From positions 18,561-82,560 of the forward strand of contig JAKCWW010000458.1 of assembly GCA_026260175.1 (NCBI GenBank): 64,000 nucleotides of DNA, in the 5' to 3' direction. The notes below the pieces were generated by a model. It had not been told where the DNA came from and ran no database searches. It worked only from the letters and a program-made list of their open reading frames with translations. This document shows positions 25,036 through 36,650 of this stretch, piece after piece. This DNA comes from Reticulitermes lucifugus (lineage: Eukaryota; Arthropoda; Insecta; Blattodea; Rhinotermitidae). How positions within the stretch are numbered: the first letter of the stretch is position 1; the number at the start of each line of letters is the position of its first letter. The position numbers and the translations under genes were made by a program.

Positions 25036-28000
25036 CTGGAACACAGAAAATTATAGTGTAGAATATGTCATTTCATGTGATAATGCAGATCTATGAACCT
25101 GAGTATGGTCTCCATCAAAACTGAATGTACTTGGCTGCCAGTCTGATTTCAGAAAATGTGCGTCTCCCATGGCAGTACACCATCAGAGATAATTACCACA
25201 GTAGTTTCTGAAACTTCTGTTGAAATTCCACCATTCTGCAAACAACTCAGCTTTTAACCACAACACACAGTAACAAAATGTACAAAATTCACTGATGGCA
25301 CAGTCACTAGGAATCTCCCCAACATCCTTCTCATCCTCCTAGTTACGTGACAGTGTGAAATCATGAACTCTACAGCCTTCAACTGAAATTCCACGCTGGA
25401 AACTGAGGCAAGAGATGTAAGCCACATGACAAACAAATTCTGATAGCACTGCAACATCATACCAAGAAAGCATCGCCAAGGCCAAATCGAGGTTCTCAAA
25501 ATGGTTTCAAACAGTCCGAAGATGAAGGCACTATGATCCTCTGAAATGCCTAGAACTACTTACCCAATAACACAGCATATCCCCAAAGACTTGAATCTTC
25601 AAGATAAACATACCTTTTGTCTTCTCTTTTCATATCATCAGCTTGACTTTGGAGAGACTGACATCTTTTCTCGTTTTTCCCCATTTTTCCTTCTTTATCT
25701 TGGCAAGGACAGCCTCCTTGTTCTTACTCATGTTTTCTCTACCATCCACCTATTTTTGCTCATAATTACATGATATCCCAAATCCAAAAGAACAGCCATT
25801 ATCTGTGAAACTACTAATGCCATATGGCATATATTTAGGGACTCATCAAAATTGGTATCCTCCCTAATGTAGATAATAAAATTCCAGACACAGTACGATC
25901 AGATTTGGCTTCACACAATTTAAGATGTTTACACCAAATCTAGCATGTTCTGAGGGAATATACACCTGCCATGATGAATGTACTTACACCACCAGGACTC
26001 ATCCAGACGACACATCACAATCTGGGGTACAAACATTGCTAAATTTGGCAGTCAACTGATTGAGTTCAGGTATCATTTACACAGTCCTTTGGAAATGCAA
26101 GTGTCTTCATTCATTATCAACAAAATCATGACAGGCGAGTAGAAAGTAAAACCTTTTCTCAGGGAACAGCTCCAAAACTGCAGGTGTTTCCAGTACCTTC
26201 CTCCCAGAAAAATAGCTCCTCCTATCTAGTGTTGGTGAATTACGTATAACAGAATGAATGCCAGTAATTATTCCGTCCTTGTTTGTGTCATTTTGTGAAT
26301 AAGTCTAGTTCTTAGTTCAGGATTAGAAATGCTTTCTAAAAATCATTCATACAGTACTTCATCACTAACACACATCCTTTTGCCAAGAATTGTCAATATG
26401 GTGATTGGCAAACACTTTAACTCGCAACAGATTTTAAGCACTTATCGCCTTATTATAATACTCAAACTGGAAAGTCTAACAAACAAACAAAATGTTTGCC
26501 CTTCTGAATATTTTCTTATTTTCGGTGGTGGAGTTGCAAACAAGGCACAACATACATAGACGTCATACCTACTAAGCAGGCATAAAAGGTTAACGAAATC
26601 TGATACTGAAGGACTGTCAGTGACAGTAACGTTTTCGGTGACCCACAAAGCATACAATATCTGCTTAACAAAAATATAACGAACACAGATACCAAGTAAC
26701 AATTGAATATACCATGTGAAACCCGTGTACGGAAATGAATAGATGCCTGCATGATTTCTTCATCCTGTTCAAATGGAACATCCCCACAAACCATTCCAAA
26801 GAGTAAAATTCCAAGGGACCACACAGTTGCACTGCGACCATGGTAACGGTTGTATTGGATCCACTCTGGAGGTGCATACACGCGTGTTCCTAAAAGCAGA
26901 CACACAACACTATGACACACTTTTCTTGCTACAAGAGGCACTGTGCCATACAACACAGTCTATTCAATAAACTACTATCTCAAAGATTATTACGTGACAA
27001 TTTACACAACCAGGAAAGCCACCATGGTAGCCATCTAAAACACCACATTCAACAGCTGAATCGATCAGAATAAGAAATGTACTTTTGATATAATGTACAA
27101 AACACTACATCACAGAATACATTCTGCACACTGCACACAACAAAACTACACCAGCTTTTCATAAAAATCCAAATTTTACTTCTTTGAGCATCATTGCACA
27201 TACTTAAATTGGCACTTAGGGCACGGTGCGCACAGTTAAATATCACTGGAGTCATATGACTTCATGCAGTGCTGAATTCAAAATGATGTCAGTCACATGA
27301 CTCAATATCTCCACGATGAAGAAAGAAAATTTAAGCCAAAGGGCGCAGTAAGTTAACAGCATAAGAAATTTATACACAGAGAACTTCTGAACCTCATACA
27401 GAAAATGTACCTGTGATTTCACTACAATTAAATTATACACTCAGTTGTAATCCTACATTCCACAAGGATTTATGGAATATATGAGAATAAATCATAAGAA
27501 AATCACAGCAGCACAAAATTATTACACTGCATGTTATAAACACTTTCATATTACTTAACAAGCTTACAAAGTCACCAATGCCCAATTTGTTGTGTAACTC
27601 TTTTAAGATTGATATTCAAATACATATTTATAAATTCCACTCCCGTCTCACAGAATACATTGTAAAGACCACCTGATTATTCTGAAACCTATATACAACC
27701 TCTGTGGGCAGGTGGTATAAAATGATATACGATTGCTCAAAATAAAGTGCCATATCAGTGGTGTACTGATGCCTCACTAGGCCAGCTGAACCTCACAACC
27801 ATTACTGCAATAGTACAATGCAGAGTCACTTGAGGCTAAAACCTTCAAAAAAATTCAGCTCCTTTTCACAACTTATGGGTGCAATTACAGGGCACAAAAA
27901 TCAAATTAAAATGAATTTGACAAATTCTAATTCTGTTAATTCAGTGGACAAAATACCTAATTTAGAACACATTTAGGCCACACTAAAATTAATAAAATTT

Positions 28001-31000
28001 AGGCCAATCACAAAGGCAACAAAAGAGTAGGCCATGTCACTTTAAACCCAACTAATCCCACTTCTGAGAGAACCCTATAATGTATTTATAGTAATCACTC
28101 CTATACAGGTGGAAGCAAAACAAGCTTCCAAATAAGAAAACTGCAGAATCAGTCTAAGGACACATTATTATAAACTATAAACCTTTGAGATGGGAGGTAT
28201 CATCTGCATTTTAGTAGAAATACTTACCATCAAAATCAGTATAGATGCTATCTTTCAAGTAAGTACCAGAACCAAAGTCAATTAACTTCAAAGAATGGGA
28301 TTTTAAGTCAACAAGTATGTTTTCATCCTGAAATTATAAGACACAATGAAAATAATATCATACAACTATTTAAGTTTCATATTCCTACTGTTCTAATGTG
28401 AGGGTGGCAGAAGCAGTGGAGGGAGCCAAATATGAGCCTTAACCAGTCCCAGGCCCAGCAGGTGCACAATGCTTACAAAACTGTTAAAGCATTCTTCTAT
28501 ACACATAGCATTGGTGAGTATGATGAACAAAACATTTTCATGCTGGAACCAGCACTGTTTTGTCTGAAACATAAGGTTTAAAAAAAACAACTGTCACTAC
28601 AGATTTCTTTGGTAAAAAGTTATTTCCACACAGGTATCAAAGGTATCTTTTTTTCCCTTAGTATTTTTATAGGTCTAAACAGAAAATTTGTAATTTTCAT
28701 TTTTTGTTTTCTCATGTTTCTGACACATTTAATGCTTTCCTGCAGCCATTTGTTCTCCAGTTTGTCAGCTCTTTTGTTTTCCCTTTAGAAATGACAGATA
28801 TAGTTTTCACTGTTATTTCATCAGAAACTGTAAACATCACATAAAATTCTAATCAGAATGAAAGTATGTTTAATAAAAAATAACACTGCAAACCATCCAA
28901 TACAGTCCGAGTCCATTACTAAAATTTAAGGAATGGTCACCAACATTACTGTTTTAGAGAATTCATCTTCCCCAAGTAAAACAATATTAACATGTACAAA
29001 TGCAACAACAGCTGCTTTTTCAAACTTGAAGCAAACTTACAAAAAAGTACATTTACCATTCATGATTTTCACACTCCCTTAAAGAAACATTCTTTACATA
29101 CCACATAAGCTGATCAGAGTATAAAATGCTCTGTACTAACCTTAATATCTCTGTGAATGACACCAGCATTGTGACACTGTATAATAGTTTCTACAACTTG
29201 CTTAAAGAAGCCACGAGCTACAGATTCTTTGAGACAGATTTTCTCAGTGATGTAATCGAACAAGTCCTTGGCTTGGTCCGGGCGTTCCATGATGATGATA
29301 CAACTGTCTGAACGTTCATAATAATCCAGCAGTTTAATTACACCTGGAATGTGGGCCAGCTGCCTTAACAGACACACCTCCAAAGGTACAAGCTGACTTC
29401 CAACCTACAAATCAACAACACTTGACACTGTGATATGTGCATTTTTTATTTAACCCTTAATGGCTGAACAGGAAAACAGTGTCCCAGTAATTTAAATTCC
29501 CTCAAAGGCTGAAAGAAAAATATTTAGGCAACAAGGACACTTACTGCATTTTTAAAACATGCTCCACAATCCATGTTATTTTTTCCACAAAATTTCATGT
29601 ACTTCATAATTTTATCTTTTTTTGGTTCATATAATAGTCACATTCTACACACAGAATGCACTAAAATTTAAATGTCCACCCCCGTCCTTTCAATTTTACA
29701 CCAACGTCTTTTAGTGCCAACACCTACATTTACAATTACAGTGCACAAACAAAATAACTCATATATTTTTCACCCAGCCAGTTTTACATTACACATAATT
29801 TAATGCCATTCCCATGCATTAAGAATGTAAAAAGCCATACATGTAAACCATGACTGCTGCAAGTCACTGAAGATGACAGGAGCATAAGGTGTTGAATATA
29901 CAGGTCAGATTTCCATATTTCAGTGCATACTAAACACTCGCAGAATATCTTAAAAATTGAAAATGCAAGGAATGCTCATAGTGGCAATACTGATGTACTC
30001 ATCCATCTGACAACACTGGAGGAGTAAACAAATAAAAAGTATTCAGAATATTACCCTATGAGTAAATTAAATATGTCAAATACAATAAATCAAAGTCAAA
30101 ATCCTGGTTTACTTACCTCAATCCAATCTGTTACTTTCTGTTTTGCAATTTGTTTTATTGCTACCTGAAATTAAAAAAAAACATACATACTTAACTACAC
30201 TGTCTGAAAACATTTTCAAGGTTGTAGTGATGAAGGATCACTTTGAAGATGTACATTGTGCTCACTTGTGGCTATTGTAAGTTTATAAACAAACTGCCTC
30301 TAGCTAATTACACTCATGCACATGCAGTTTTTTTTATGAGAACCAGTCAGAAAATAAGTTTATGTTGTATACAATCTGCAACTGAAGGCCACACATGGGT
30401 TGTGATTAGCACAGGAATTCATCATTATCATCTGCTTCCAGCACTCATGCAAATTCTTGGGGGGTCACAAATTGAAACATGACTGCAAGGTGGAAACAGC
30501 TGTGACACAATGGCTGATGATAATGGGGAACAGAAATGCCTGTCCCACCCTATGATAAAGACCTCAACTCTATGCATTGCAAATGTATTTTCTGACCTAG
30601 CTTCACAGTGTACCACTTAGTTTAGTTTCACTGCATCATTCCAACTGTTTATTTGCTCATACACAGTATTACAGCATGTAATTTTTGCAATATTCATTCA
30701 CCAAACTGTTATCCTTAATAGTAATTCTCAGCCTTGTAATTAATTAATGAATTAAAATTATTTTTATTAAAATGTATACTAAAAACACATTCTTTAGCAC
30801 ACATTTTTTTGGAAGAAAATCAATTCCCTTACACTACGCACTTGCACTTAAAGCTTTAATGAATCGGTACAAATATTTACAGATACATTAACAGACTAAA
30901 GACAGTACGCAGATACAGTAACATTCTTTCATGAACATACAATACAGTGTAATAGATGATTTTTATTATGGAAACCTATATAAGTGTCACAGCAAATTTA

Positions 31001-34000
31001 GAAGACAGTTTCCCAGTTTCAGTTCCTACAAAATCAACAGTACAATGACTGGTGAACAAATTTTGAACTATACACTGTGTCTTAATGAAGAAGCGACAGC
31101 AAACACCATGTGTGCTTTCAGAAGAAACATCAGATGATACAGGTGTGATCACAAGCATTTTAATAAAAATCTTGAAGACAGTTATCATAGGATACCAGTA
31201 TATCAAAGTCATCTGTACATGCAGCCACAAAACTGCTTCACTTGAAACCAGGAGGCAGAATGCTGCAGAAGTAGAGTTTTTTAACTGGTTCTGTAAAGCA
31301 GTGTGTAATTCTGAAGTCAATCCACTCCTAAATACTTTCACAGATAAGGCATGGTTTTACTTATATGGACACATAAATACTCAAAATAACAGATATTGCA
31401 TGGCAGATAATACCACACTAATACATGAGGTGCTGTTCCATGACATTAAAATTTGGATATGGTGTGTCATCTATGTGACAAGAATAATCAGGCCCATCTT
31501 CTTTTCAGACACAATAAATTCACAAAGATACACTGGACAAATCCTGAAAATGTACGTGATCAGGCCAGAGAAAACTATTTATTTCAGCAAGATGGTGCAA
31601 CCACCTACAAAGCTGCCTTATGTACCATTCTTGTTGACCAAAGAATTCATCACCCTTTGTGGCTTGCTCATTCACCCAACCTGACAATATTTGACAACTT
31701 TGTGTGGAGAATTGTAAAAAAACAGTGCACATAAGAACAATCAACAAACGCTGGAAAAACTTAAGAAACCATCAGGAGCAAAGTAGTAGCAATTACTAGA
31801 TAAGAACTTCAAAAGAGTTTTAAATGATTCGTTCACCAGGGGTCAAGCACGTCTGTGAGTTGGATGTCATTTACAATGCCTGCTGTGGTCAAGTATGTCT
31901 GTGAGTTGGACGATGTCATTTACAATGCCTGCTCTAACACATCTAAGTCATATTACATAACACAGCCAGTCAGTGTAGACTGTATGAGCGGGATTGTAGA
32001 TTCTTCGTGCAAGTTCCACATTCAGCTGCTGCTGGACACCCTGTAGTACATGACAGAAGGCTTCACAGCAGCTAGATAGGTTGAAAATACAAACAGAGCA
32101 ACCCAATAATGTCACATCTCTGTAGGACATCACCTAGTCATACTCAAAAAAAGAAAAACTGATCTGATTTTGTTGCTTGATGCAGATAAGTAATGCCAGT
32201 TGGTAATCCACTATGCATATTTCTGTTTTTTTATTTAATGACTTAATATGTGGATCCAGGCCTCGCTCCACTATATATATACCCAAATGACACATTCTTT
32301 ACTAAGGCTCACAATTCAAGTACTTACCAGCACTCCATCATGAACACGAACACCTGAATAAACAGTTCCAAAACCACCTTTGCCGAGAATGTTCCCAACA
32401 CGATAAGCTCTCTCAAATGAATCAGAATGGTGATGTCCTTTGAAAAGAAAAAAAGAGGATAATATTCACATAGAAAGGAATACTACTTTTGACATATTAA
32501 CATTAATACCAGTACAACGTCTTCCCTAAATATACTATAAAAAAGATGCAATATCCAGCACCTCTGTGACCAGTGGGTTGCTGAATATTGTAATTCAGGA
32601 GTGCACAAATTTTCCAAAAACATATGACCCACCCCAACAATTCTAGGCACCAGAAAGGTAACATGAACAATGATCCATACTGAGGATCCATTAACATCAC
32701 ACACCACTGTCAAAATGTAATCACCATGGCGATGTGGTACCCGAGATTTGTACACCTGTCATAATTTTCCAGATATTAGAATGTCCAGTGTGCATCTTCA
32801 TGTGCCTACCAGTCTCAGGGATAGACTTAACCACATACAGAATGTTCCACATAAGGTGTGCCAAACTTCAGGATATTATTTGAGTCGTTTCAAGTAAAAA
32901 ATGCTGTATCAACACATGCCAGATTATCAATTGTTACACTGATATGAACATTTTAATGTACATACATGGTGACAACTTAAAATTTGACAGTACATGTTTT
33001 ATCATACCATACATGTAAGACAAAACTTGTGTGTCAGGTAACACCACAACACAAAGGCACAAATTCGGTCTACCCCCACTGTATGTATATCAAAAGAAAC
33101 TTATGTGCTTATGTGTCAGATAATACCATAAAAGGCATCAATTATTGGTTATGTTACAGAGTTAGTCATGTTAATTTACGCAGTTACAATATGGAAGAAG
33201 AAGAACAGTTCTGATTACATAATATCAAAGCACATGGTTTTTCTGTTATGCTATACTGATTACTATCTAATGACAAGTTTAAACATGAAGGCCCAGGTCA
33301 AACAATGGTACAGCAGTCACATAATAAATCAATGCCAGTTCAAACTGCAGACAGTGTAAATGTGTTTGTGTTATGGCCTGACTAGTAATGAAGAGATCCT
33401 GCAAATCTGATGTGGTTGTGGAAATAAGACAGTACATACCAAATTAGCATTAAGGGAGGAATAACTGAAAAATGGCTTCTAAGAAATTGCACTTGAAGCA
33501 CCAAGTATAGGCCTAAAGACATTTCTGTGGAGGATATATCACTGACAGAACACAGCATTAAAATGTTAAGTCCCTAAACAGATGCAAATGGATAAGGTGT
33601 AAAAAATGTTATCTATGTCCAAAAACAACAAGAGTTACAAACATCAAATGACGCTCTTCTTTTCGGTACCTGCACCATGTACTGGCTAAATGTTCTCCCA
33701 CTTCAGAGAAACATAATGCCTCCATCTTCAGGGTGACTGAACTGTTTCAAGAGGATGTGACATGAAGGAAGAAAATGTGTCACACAGGATGATTTGAGGG
33801 AGTTCTACCGATCACAGCTATGGAAGGTGGGAAGAGGGGATAGGTTTTTCCCAAGCAATGAAAGGCAGTTAAGATTTTAAGTACTTGGATGGGAAACCAT
33901 TAAGGTTGTGCTGTGGGCTTTAGTATTGAAGCAATCAGTTTGTGGCCCGTGAGGGTGAGGCCATCACATTCTTGAGTATGCCTGCCACCTTCATTCCTTA

Positions 34001-35380
34001 TGGGAATGAATTAGGAACTTCTACAATTTACTTAGAGAAAATCCATCCTCTGGGTTCATCTTGTTGAAATGCAGTTTAATCCATACTGATTCCCTTGTGA
34101 GCCAGTCCATACACCTGGATTTTCTGGCACGGATACTCATATTGCTCAGCACGATCTGATAGCTGAGGTGAGTGGTATGTTTGGCCATAGTGGACTGTAA
34201 CAAACACAGAAGTTAACTGTGGCAGAACACCACAATGACCTTGGCCACTTGATAAAGCTCAACACAGTATCCTGACCAGAAAATCCAGGCACATGTTCCA
34301 GCTCATAAGGGAAGCAATGAAAACTGAACTGCACTCCAACATTAACTGGAAGGGTGAATTCTCCCTAAGTATATCACAGAAGTCCCCAGTTCATTCCCTG
34401 AAAGAAAAAAAGCACCATGCATTCTCCAAGAATATAACAACTTCCCCTCCTGTGGCTATGAACCCCTTACTTCAATACCGATGCACAGTGCAGTCAACAG
34501 CCAAGAACTAATCATGCAGAATGCTGCTCAACAGCACACACAGATTAGACCACAGACACTGCAAACATTATTTTCACATCTCCAACTGGGAAGGACAAAA
34601 ATCTGGGATGGGTATTCTTGGAAATCTTGCCTCCCACTGCCTTGGGCCAAACTCTCTCAAACTGTTCTATATACATTACATACATTCTTTTTCCATATTA
34701 CATCGTCTTGAACCATTTGTTATCCTGAAGATGGAGGCAGTATATTCCTCCTAAATGACAGAACATTTAACCACTACATGCTGCAGACACCCAAAAAGAG
34801 ACCATCATTTAGTTAACAACTGCTGTGACATCTTGAACAGTTACACACACACACACATATTCTACATCCGTCTCAGTCCTCTGAAAGATCTACAGATGGA
34901 AAGGAAACAAATTCCAGTGTGGTCTATTCAATTCTACTGCACAGGCTGTAACACTTCAAGTCTATTCTGTAGATATGAAAAGAAGCAAAAATTAATTAGG
35001 CATTCGATAAATATACAACGTTTTGTTACATAATCAATGTGATAGGCAAGTCTCTGCATATAAATAACAATAATTTATGTGTTTGGAAATTATTCCGCTA
35101 ATAACACTTTGCAGTTCAACTGACTTTATCCCTCAGTTGTCAAAACGAACATAACTTCACTCTTACAGAAAAAATCACTAGTTCCCATAAATGAAAGCAG
35201 CACTTCAAGCGCAGACCAGTTAAAGATACGAAAAAGCGTTTGCTCCATCCTTCACGGGCATTTTGGTAATCGTGACAGGCTAATTCCAGGAATCTTACCT
35301 TGCCTATCCTTCTCCGAATGCAGATGCGAACCGCTTTCCAATATACTTGAAATGGATCTTCCTAAGTCGGAAACCTCCAT
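24824..35380 (-). CDS. Pim: Pim-family serine/threonine kinase, complete, 7 coding exons
   Basis: Joined coding exons (minus order): 35380-35299, 32437-32328, 30164-30117, 29404-29141, 28327-28228, 26889-26713, 25035-24824. They total 993 nt = 330 residues plus TGA, close to vertebrate PIM1 (about 313). All introns are GT-AG and phases agree. Landmarks: glycine loop GKGGFG at 46-51, VAIK lysine 68, alpha-C glutamate 89, hinge ERPDQAKD at 120-127, HRDIKDEN from 164 (catalytic D166), DFG at 185-187, YAPPEW in place of APE at 206-211, and VWSLGILL in lobe C. The proline-bearing hinge and HRDIKDENIL are Pim hallmarks; Pim kinases are constitutively active and need no activation-loop phosphorylation (family knowledge). 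The second hinge proline of vertebrate PIM (P125) is Q124 here. The start ATG has G at -3 and +4 and an in-frame TAG nine codons upstream (35405-35407). The serine/glutamine-rich tail after 290 is not conserved. UTR ends are not resolved. Family assignment is firm; orthology to one vertebrate PIM is not implied. Confidence 0.95.
26713..26889 (-). CDS. Pim: Pim exon 6 (activation segment and C-lobe)
   Basis: Encodes residues 202-260: [40 protein letters not shown], ending RTRVSH plus one base. I placed the donor at CATG/gtatat because this keeps the phase of exon 7 and yields VSHDCQDLI, matching the Pim C-lobe pattern. An earlier GT (after ACACGG) would break the phase. Confidence 0.93.
28228..28327 (-). 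CDS. Pim: Pim exon 5 (DENIL to DFG)
   Basis: Encodes residues 169-201: [20 protein letters not shown] followed by [13 protein letters not shown]. It carries the magnesium-binding DFG aspartate 185. Acceptor atttcag, donor gtaagta, phase out 1. Confidence 0.96.
29141..29404 (-). CDS. Pim: Pim exon 4 (alpha-C to catalytic loop)
   Basis: Encodes residues 81-168, from [13 protein letters not shown] (alpha-C glutamate 89) through the hinge [17 protein letters not shown] to HRDIK. The exon ends exactly after the catalytic-loop lysine; the donor is gttagt, weaker than the others. Confidence 0.96.
30117..30164 (-). CDS. Pim: Pim exon 3 (ATP-binding lysine, 48 nt)
   Basis: A 16-residue exon, [16 protein letters not shown], carrying catalytic lysine 68. 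It is flanked by atttcag and gtaagt and keeps phase 0 on both sides. Confidence 0.94.
30960..32050 (+). pseudogene. Broken Tc1/mariner-superfamily transposase in Pim intron 2
   Basis: Frame 31085-31684 contains [39 protein letters not shown] and [17 protein letters not shown]. After a frameshift near 31545, frame 31453-31734 gives [15 protein letters not shown] and [20 protein letters not shown]. This is the order of IS630/Tc1/mariner DDE transposases of the insect type (TDEAWFHLxGHVNSQNNRYW, FQQDGATxHTA, WPPRSPDLTPLDFFLWG). Upstream 30970-31040 ([14 protein letters not shown]) fits the N-terminus. It is inverted relative to Pim. No TIRs identified; decayed, not functional. Confidence 0.75.
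31841..31940 (+). repeat. Tandem duplication of about 45 bp
   Basis: GTCAAG(C/T)A(C/T)GTCTGTGAGTT...ATGTCATTTACAATGCCTGC occurs twice head to tail within the 3' part of the transposase relic. Confidence 0.7.
32328..32437 (-). CDS. Pim: Pim exon 2 (glycine-rich loop)
   Basis: Encodes residues 28-64, including [20 protein letters not shown], the nucleotide-binding loop. The acceptor follows a pyrimidine tract (ctttttttcttttcaaag) and the donor is gtaagta. Phase in 1, out 0. Confidence 0.95.
33698..33735 (-). ncRNA. Degenerate hammerhead-like hairpin, PLE left arm
   Basis: The minus strand: CACC, CTGAAGAT, GGAGGC..., ending TCTCTGAAGTGGG. The GAAAC box has decayed to GAAGT. Confidence 0.35.
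33807..33920 (+). pseudogene. 5S rRNA-like segment
   Basis: AGTACTTGGATGGG at about 33879-33892 is identical to the 5S rRNA internal region, followed by ACC and GTGCTGTGGGC as in the 5S 3' end. CCGATCAC (33809 on) and AGTTAAG match the segment before it, separated by about 50 extra bases. It is a 5S pseudogene or 5S-derived SINE head inside the PLE remnant. Confidence 0.55.
34721..34756 (+). ncRNA. Degenerate hammerhead-like hairpin, PLE right arm
   Basis: CTGAAGA at 34725-34731, an extra T, helix II GGAGG (34733-34737)/CCTCC (34747-34751), then TAAAT in place of GAAAC. Confidence 0.4.
35299..35380 (-). CDS. Pim: Pim exon 1 (start codon, N-terminal leader)
   Basis: Encodes residues 1-27 ([20 protein letters not shown]...) plus one base of codon 28. 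It is serine-rich, shows no signal peptide and lies upstream of the kinase fold. The donor after AGGCAAG reads gtaagatt on the minus strand. Confidence 0.85.
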
Positions 35381-36650
35381 TACTGTACGTTCAGTGTACA
35401 CTGCCTATATTCCAACATCACAATAACAAAAATGACAATGAATCAACTGAGGAGGATTCACTATGCATGGTACAAACATAAGGAGTTACAGCGAATCGCA
35501 CTACACACGAACAAGTCTCAGTACTTTCCTCAGAAGTACCGGATCCTTTGTCGCTGTTCAATACTGCATACCGAAACCAATACAAACACACAAAACGGAG
35601 GAAATACTGCAAATTACTGATAAGAAACTACTCAGCACTTCCCTCAGCACACAGCCATTTTGTTCATCCCCACATACACACTGCCACGGAACTACCAACG
35701 CCTACGTGAACACAAATTTCTGAGCACGGATAGAATGAACACCGTACCGCCACGTGATGTTGGGTAAATTTTGTAATAGTTCGGCGGTTTGGGTACCGTA
35801 GGCAATTACACGGAGTGCCTTGAGCAATACTTGATACCTCTAATCCGCATTCGATACGCACACAAAATTATACATCAGTGATTTCGATCGTATGACAGCA
35901 GCAGTGCAGTAAGTACGTTTTAGGCGCGTTCGCGAGATAGCATGAGGCGACTGTTAGGTTCGTCACGTCTGTCCACATGGAACAACTCGGCTCCCACAAC
36001 GGATTTTCATGGAACTTGATATTTCAGGATTTTTCGAAAATCTGTCGAGAAAATTCAAATTTCATTAAAATCTGACAAGAATAACGGCTACTTTAAATGA
36101 AGAACTATGTATTTTATCATAACTCGCTTAATTACTCTTAGAATGAGAAATATTTCAGACAAACGTTGCAGAGGAAATCAAAACACACATGTTATGTTCA
36201 ATAACTTTTTCCCGAAAATCATGCCGTTTATGAGATAATGTGGAAAATATGGTCACAGACGACAATATAGCGCATGCGCAGTGCATGCTTGCTAACTAAG
36301 GCAGCAGACGCACGCAGAATATGCAATACGTATTACGTTTCGACAGCAAAATTGTTACGCAAACGCGCCCCAATGTTACATGTACACTACCGTCTTGTTG
36401 TGTATACTTCAAACATAAAATATCCTCGGAAATTATACAGCGATCGAAACTTGTGGATTGACGCATGGGAGAAGCTATCCCCTGCTTCAGTGCATTGTAT
36501 GAGCTTGCAGTACACGATCTGAATTTGATATTGAAACATAAGGGACAGGAAACCCCAAACGTGAACCGTTTCCACATAAAGGATGTGCATCAAAGTGTAC
36601 ATTTGCAAGCACCATACCATTACATCTTTAAACAACTCTAAAATCTTATC
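35381..36650 (-). promoter_or_regulatory. Pim: Pim 5' UTR/promoter region (inferred)
   Basis: The region upstream of the ATG has more CG dinucleotides than the rest of the window and no recognisable repeat or coding exon. It presumably contains the transcription start. A non-coding first exon cannot be excluded. Confidence 0.4.
36270..36279. promoter_or_regulatory. Palindromic NRF1/erect-wing type site
   Basis: GCGCATGCGC, a perfect NRF1 consensus palindrome, about 0.9 kb upstream of the Pim ATG, in a stretch (about 35.2-36.6 kb) visibly richer in CpG than its surroundings. It probably marks the Pim promoter or CpG-rich upstream region. No TATA box or transcription start can be assigned. Confidence 0.4.

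Larger units (their letters stand above)
33655..34803 (-). mobile_element. Penelope-like element remnant with inverted terminal arms
   Basis: The left arm (33656-33735: TTTTCGGTACCTGCACCATG...) pairs with the inverse of the right arm (34720-34803), and both contain the hairpin motif CTGAAGATGGAGGC. Between them, minus 34021-34203 reads [20 protein letters not shown] then [13 protein letters not shown]. This resembles the C-terminal end of the GIY-YIG endonuclease part of PLE proteins (pattern from memory: REAIEIxLHPNNFNREDGFxLS). It lies in Pim intron 1, same strand as Pim. Confidence 0.6.

Noticed and set aside
26516-26956. 146-codon minus-strand frame as one exon
   Set aside because: Only 26713-26889 is Pim exon 6; both ends of the frame run into introns past clear splice sites.
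31085-31684. 199-codon frame as a functional gene
   Set aside because: It is the decayed transposase: the conserved downstream part continues in another frame and the N-terminal region lies outside it.
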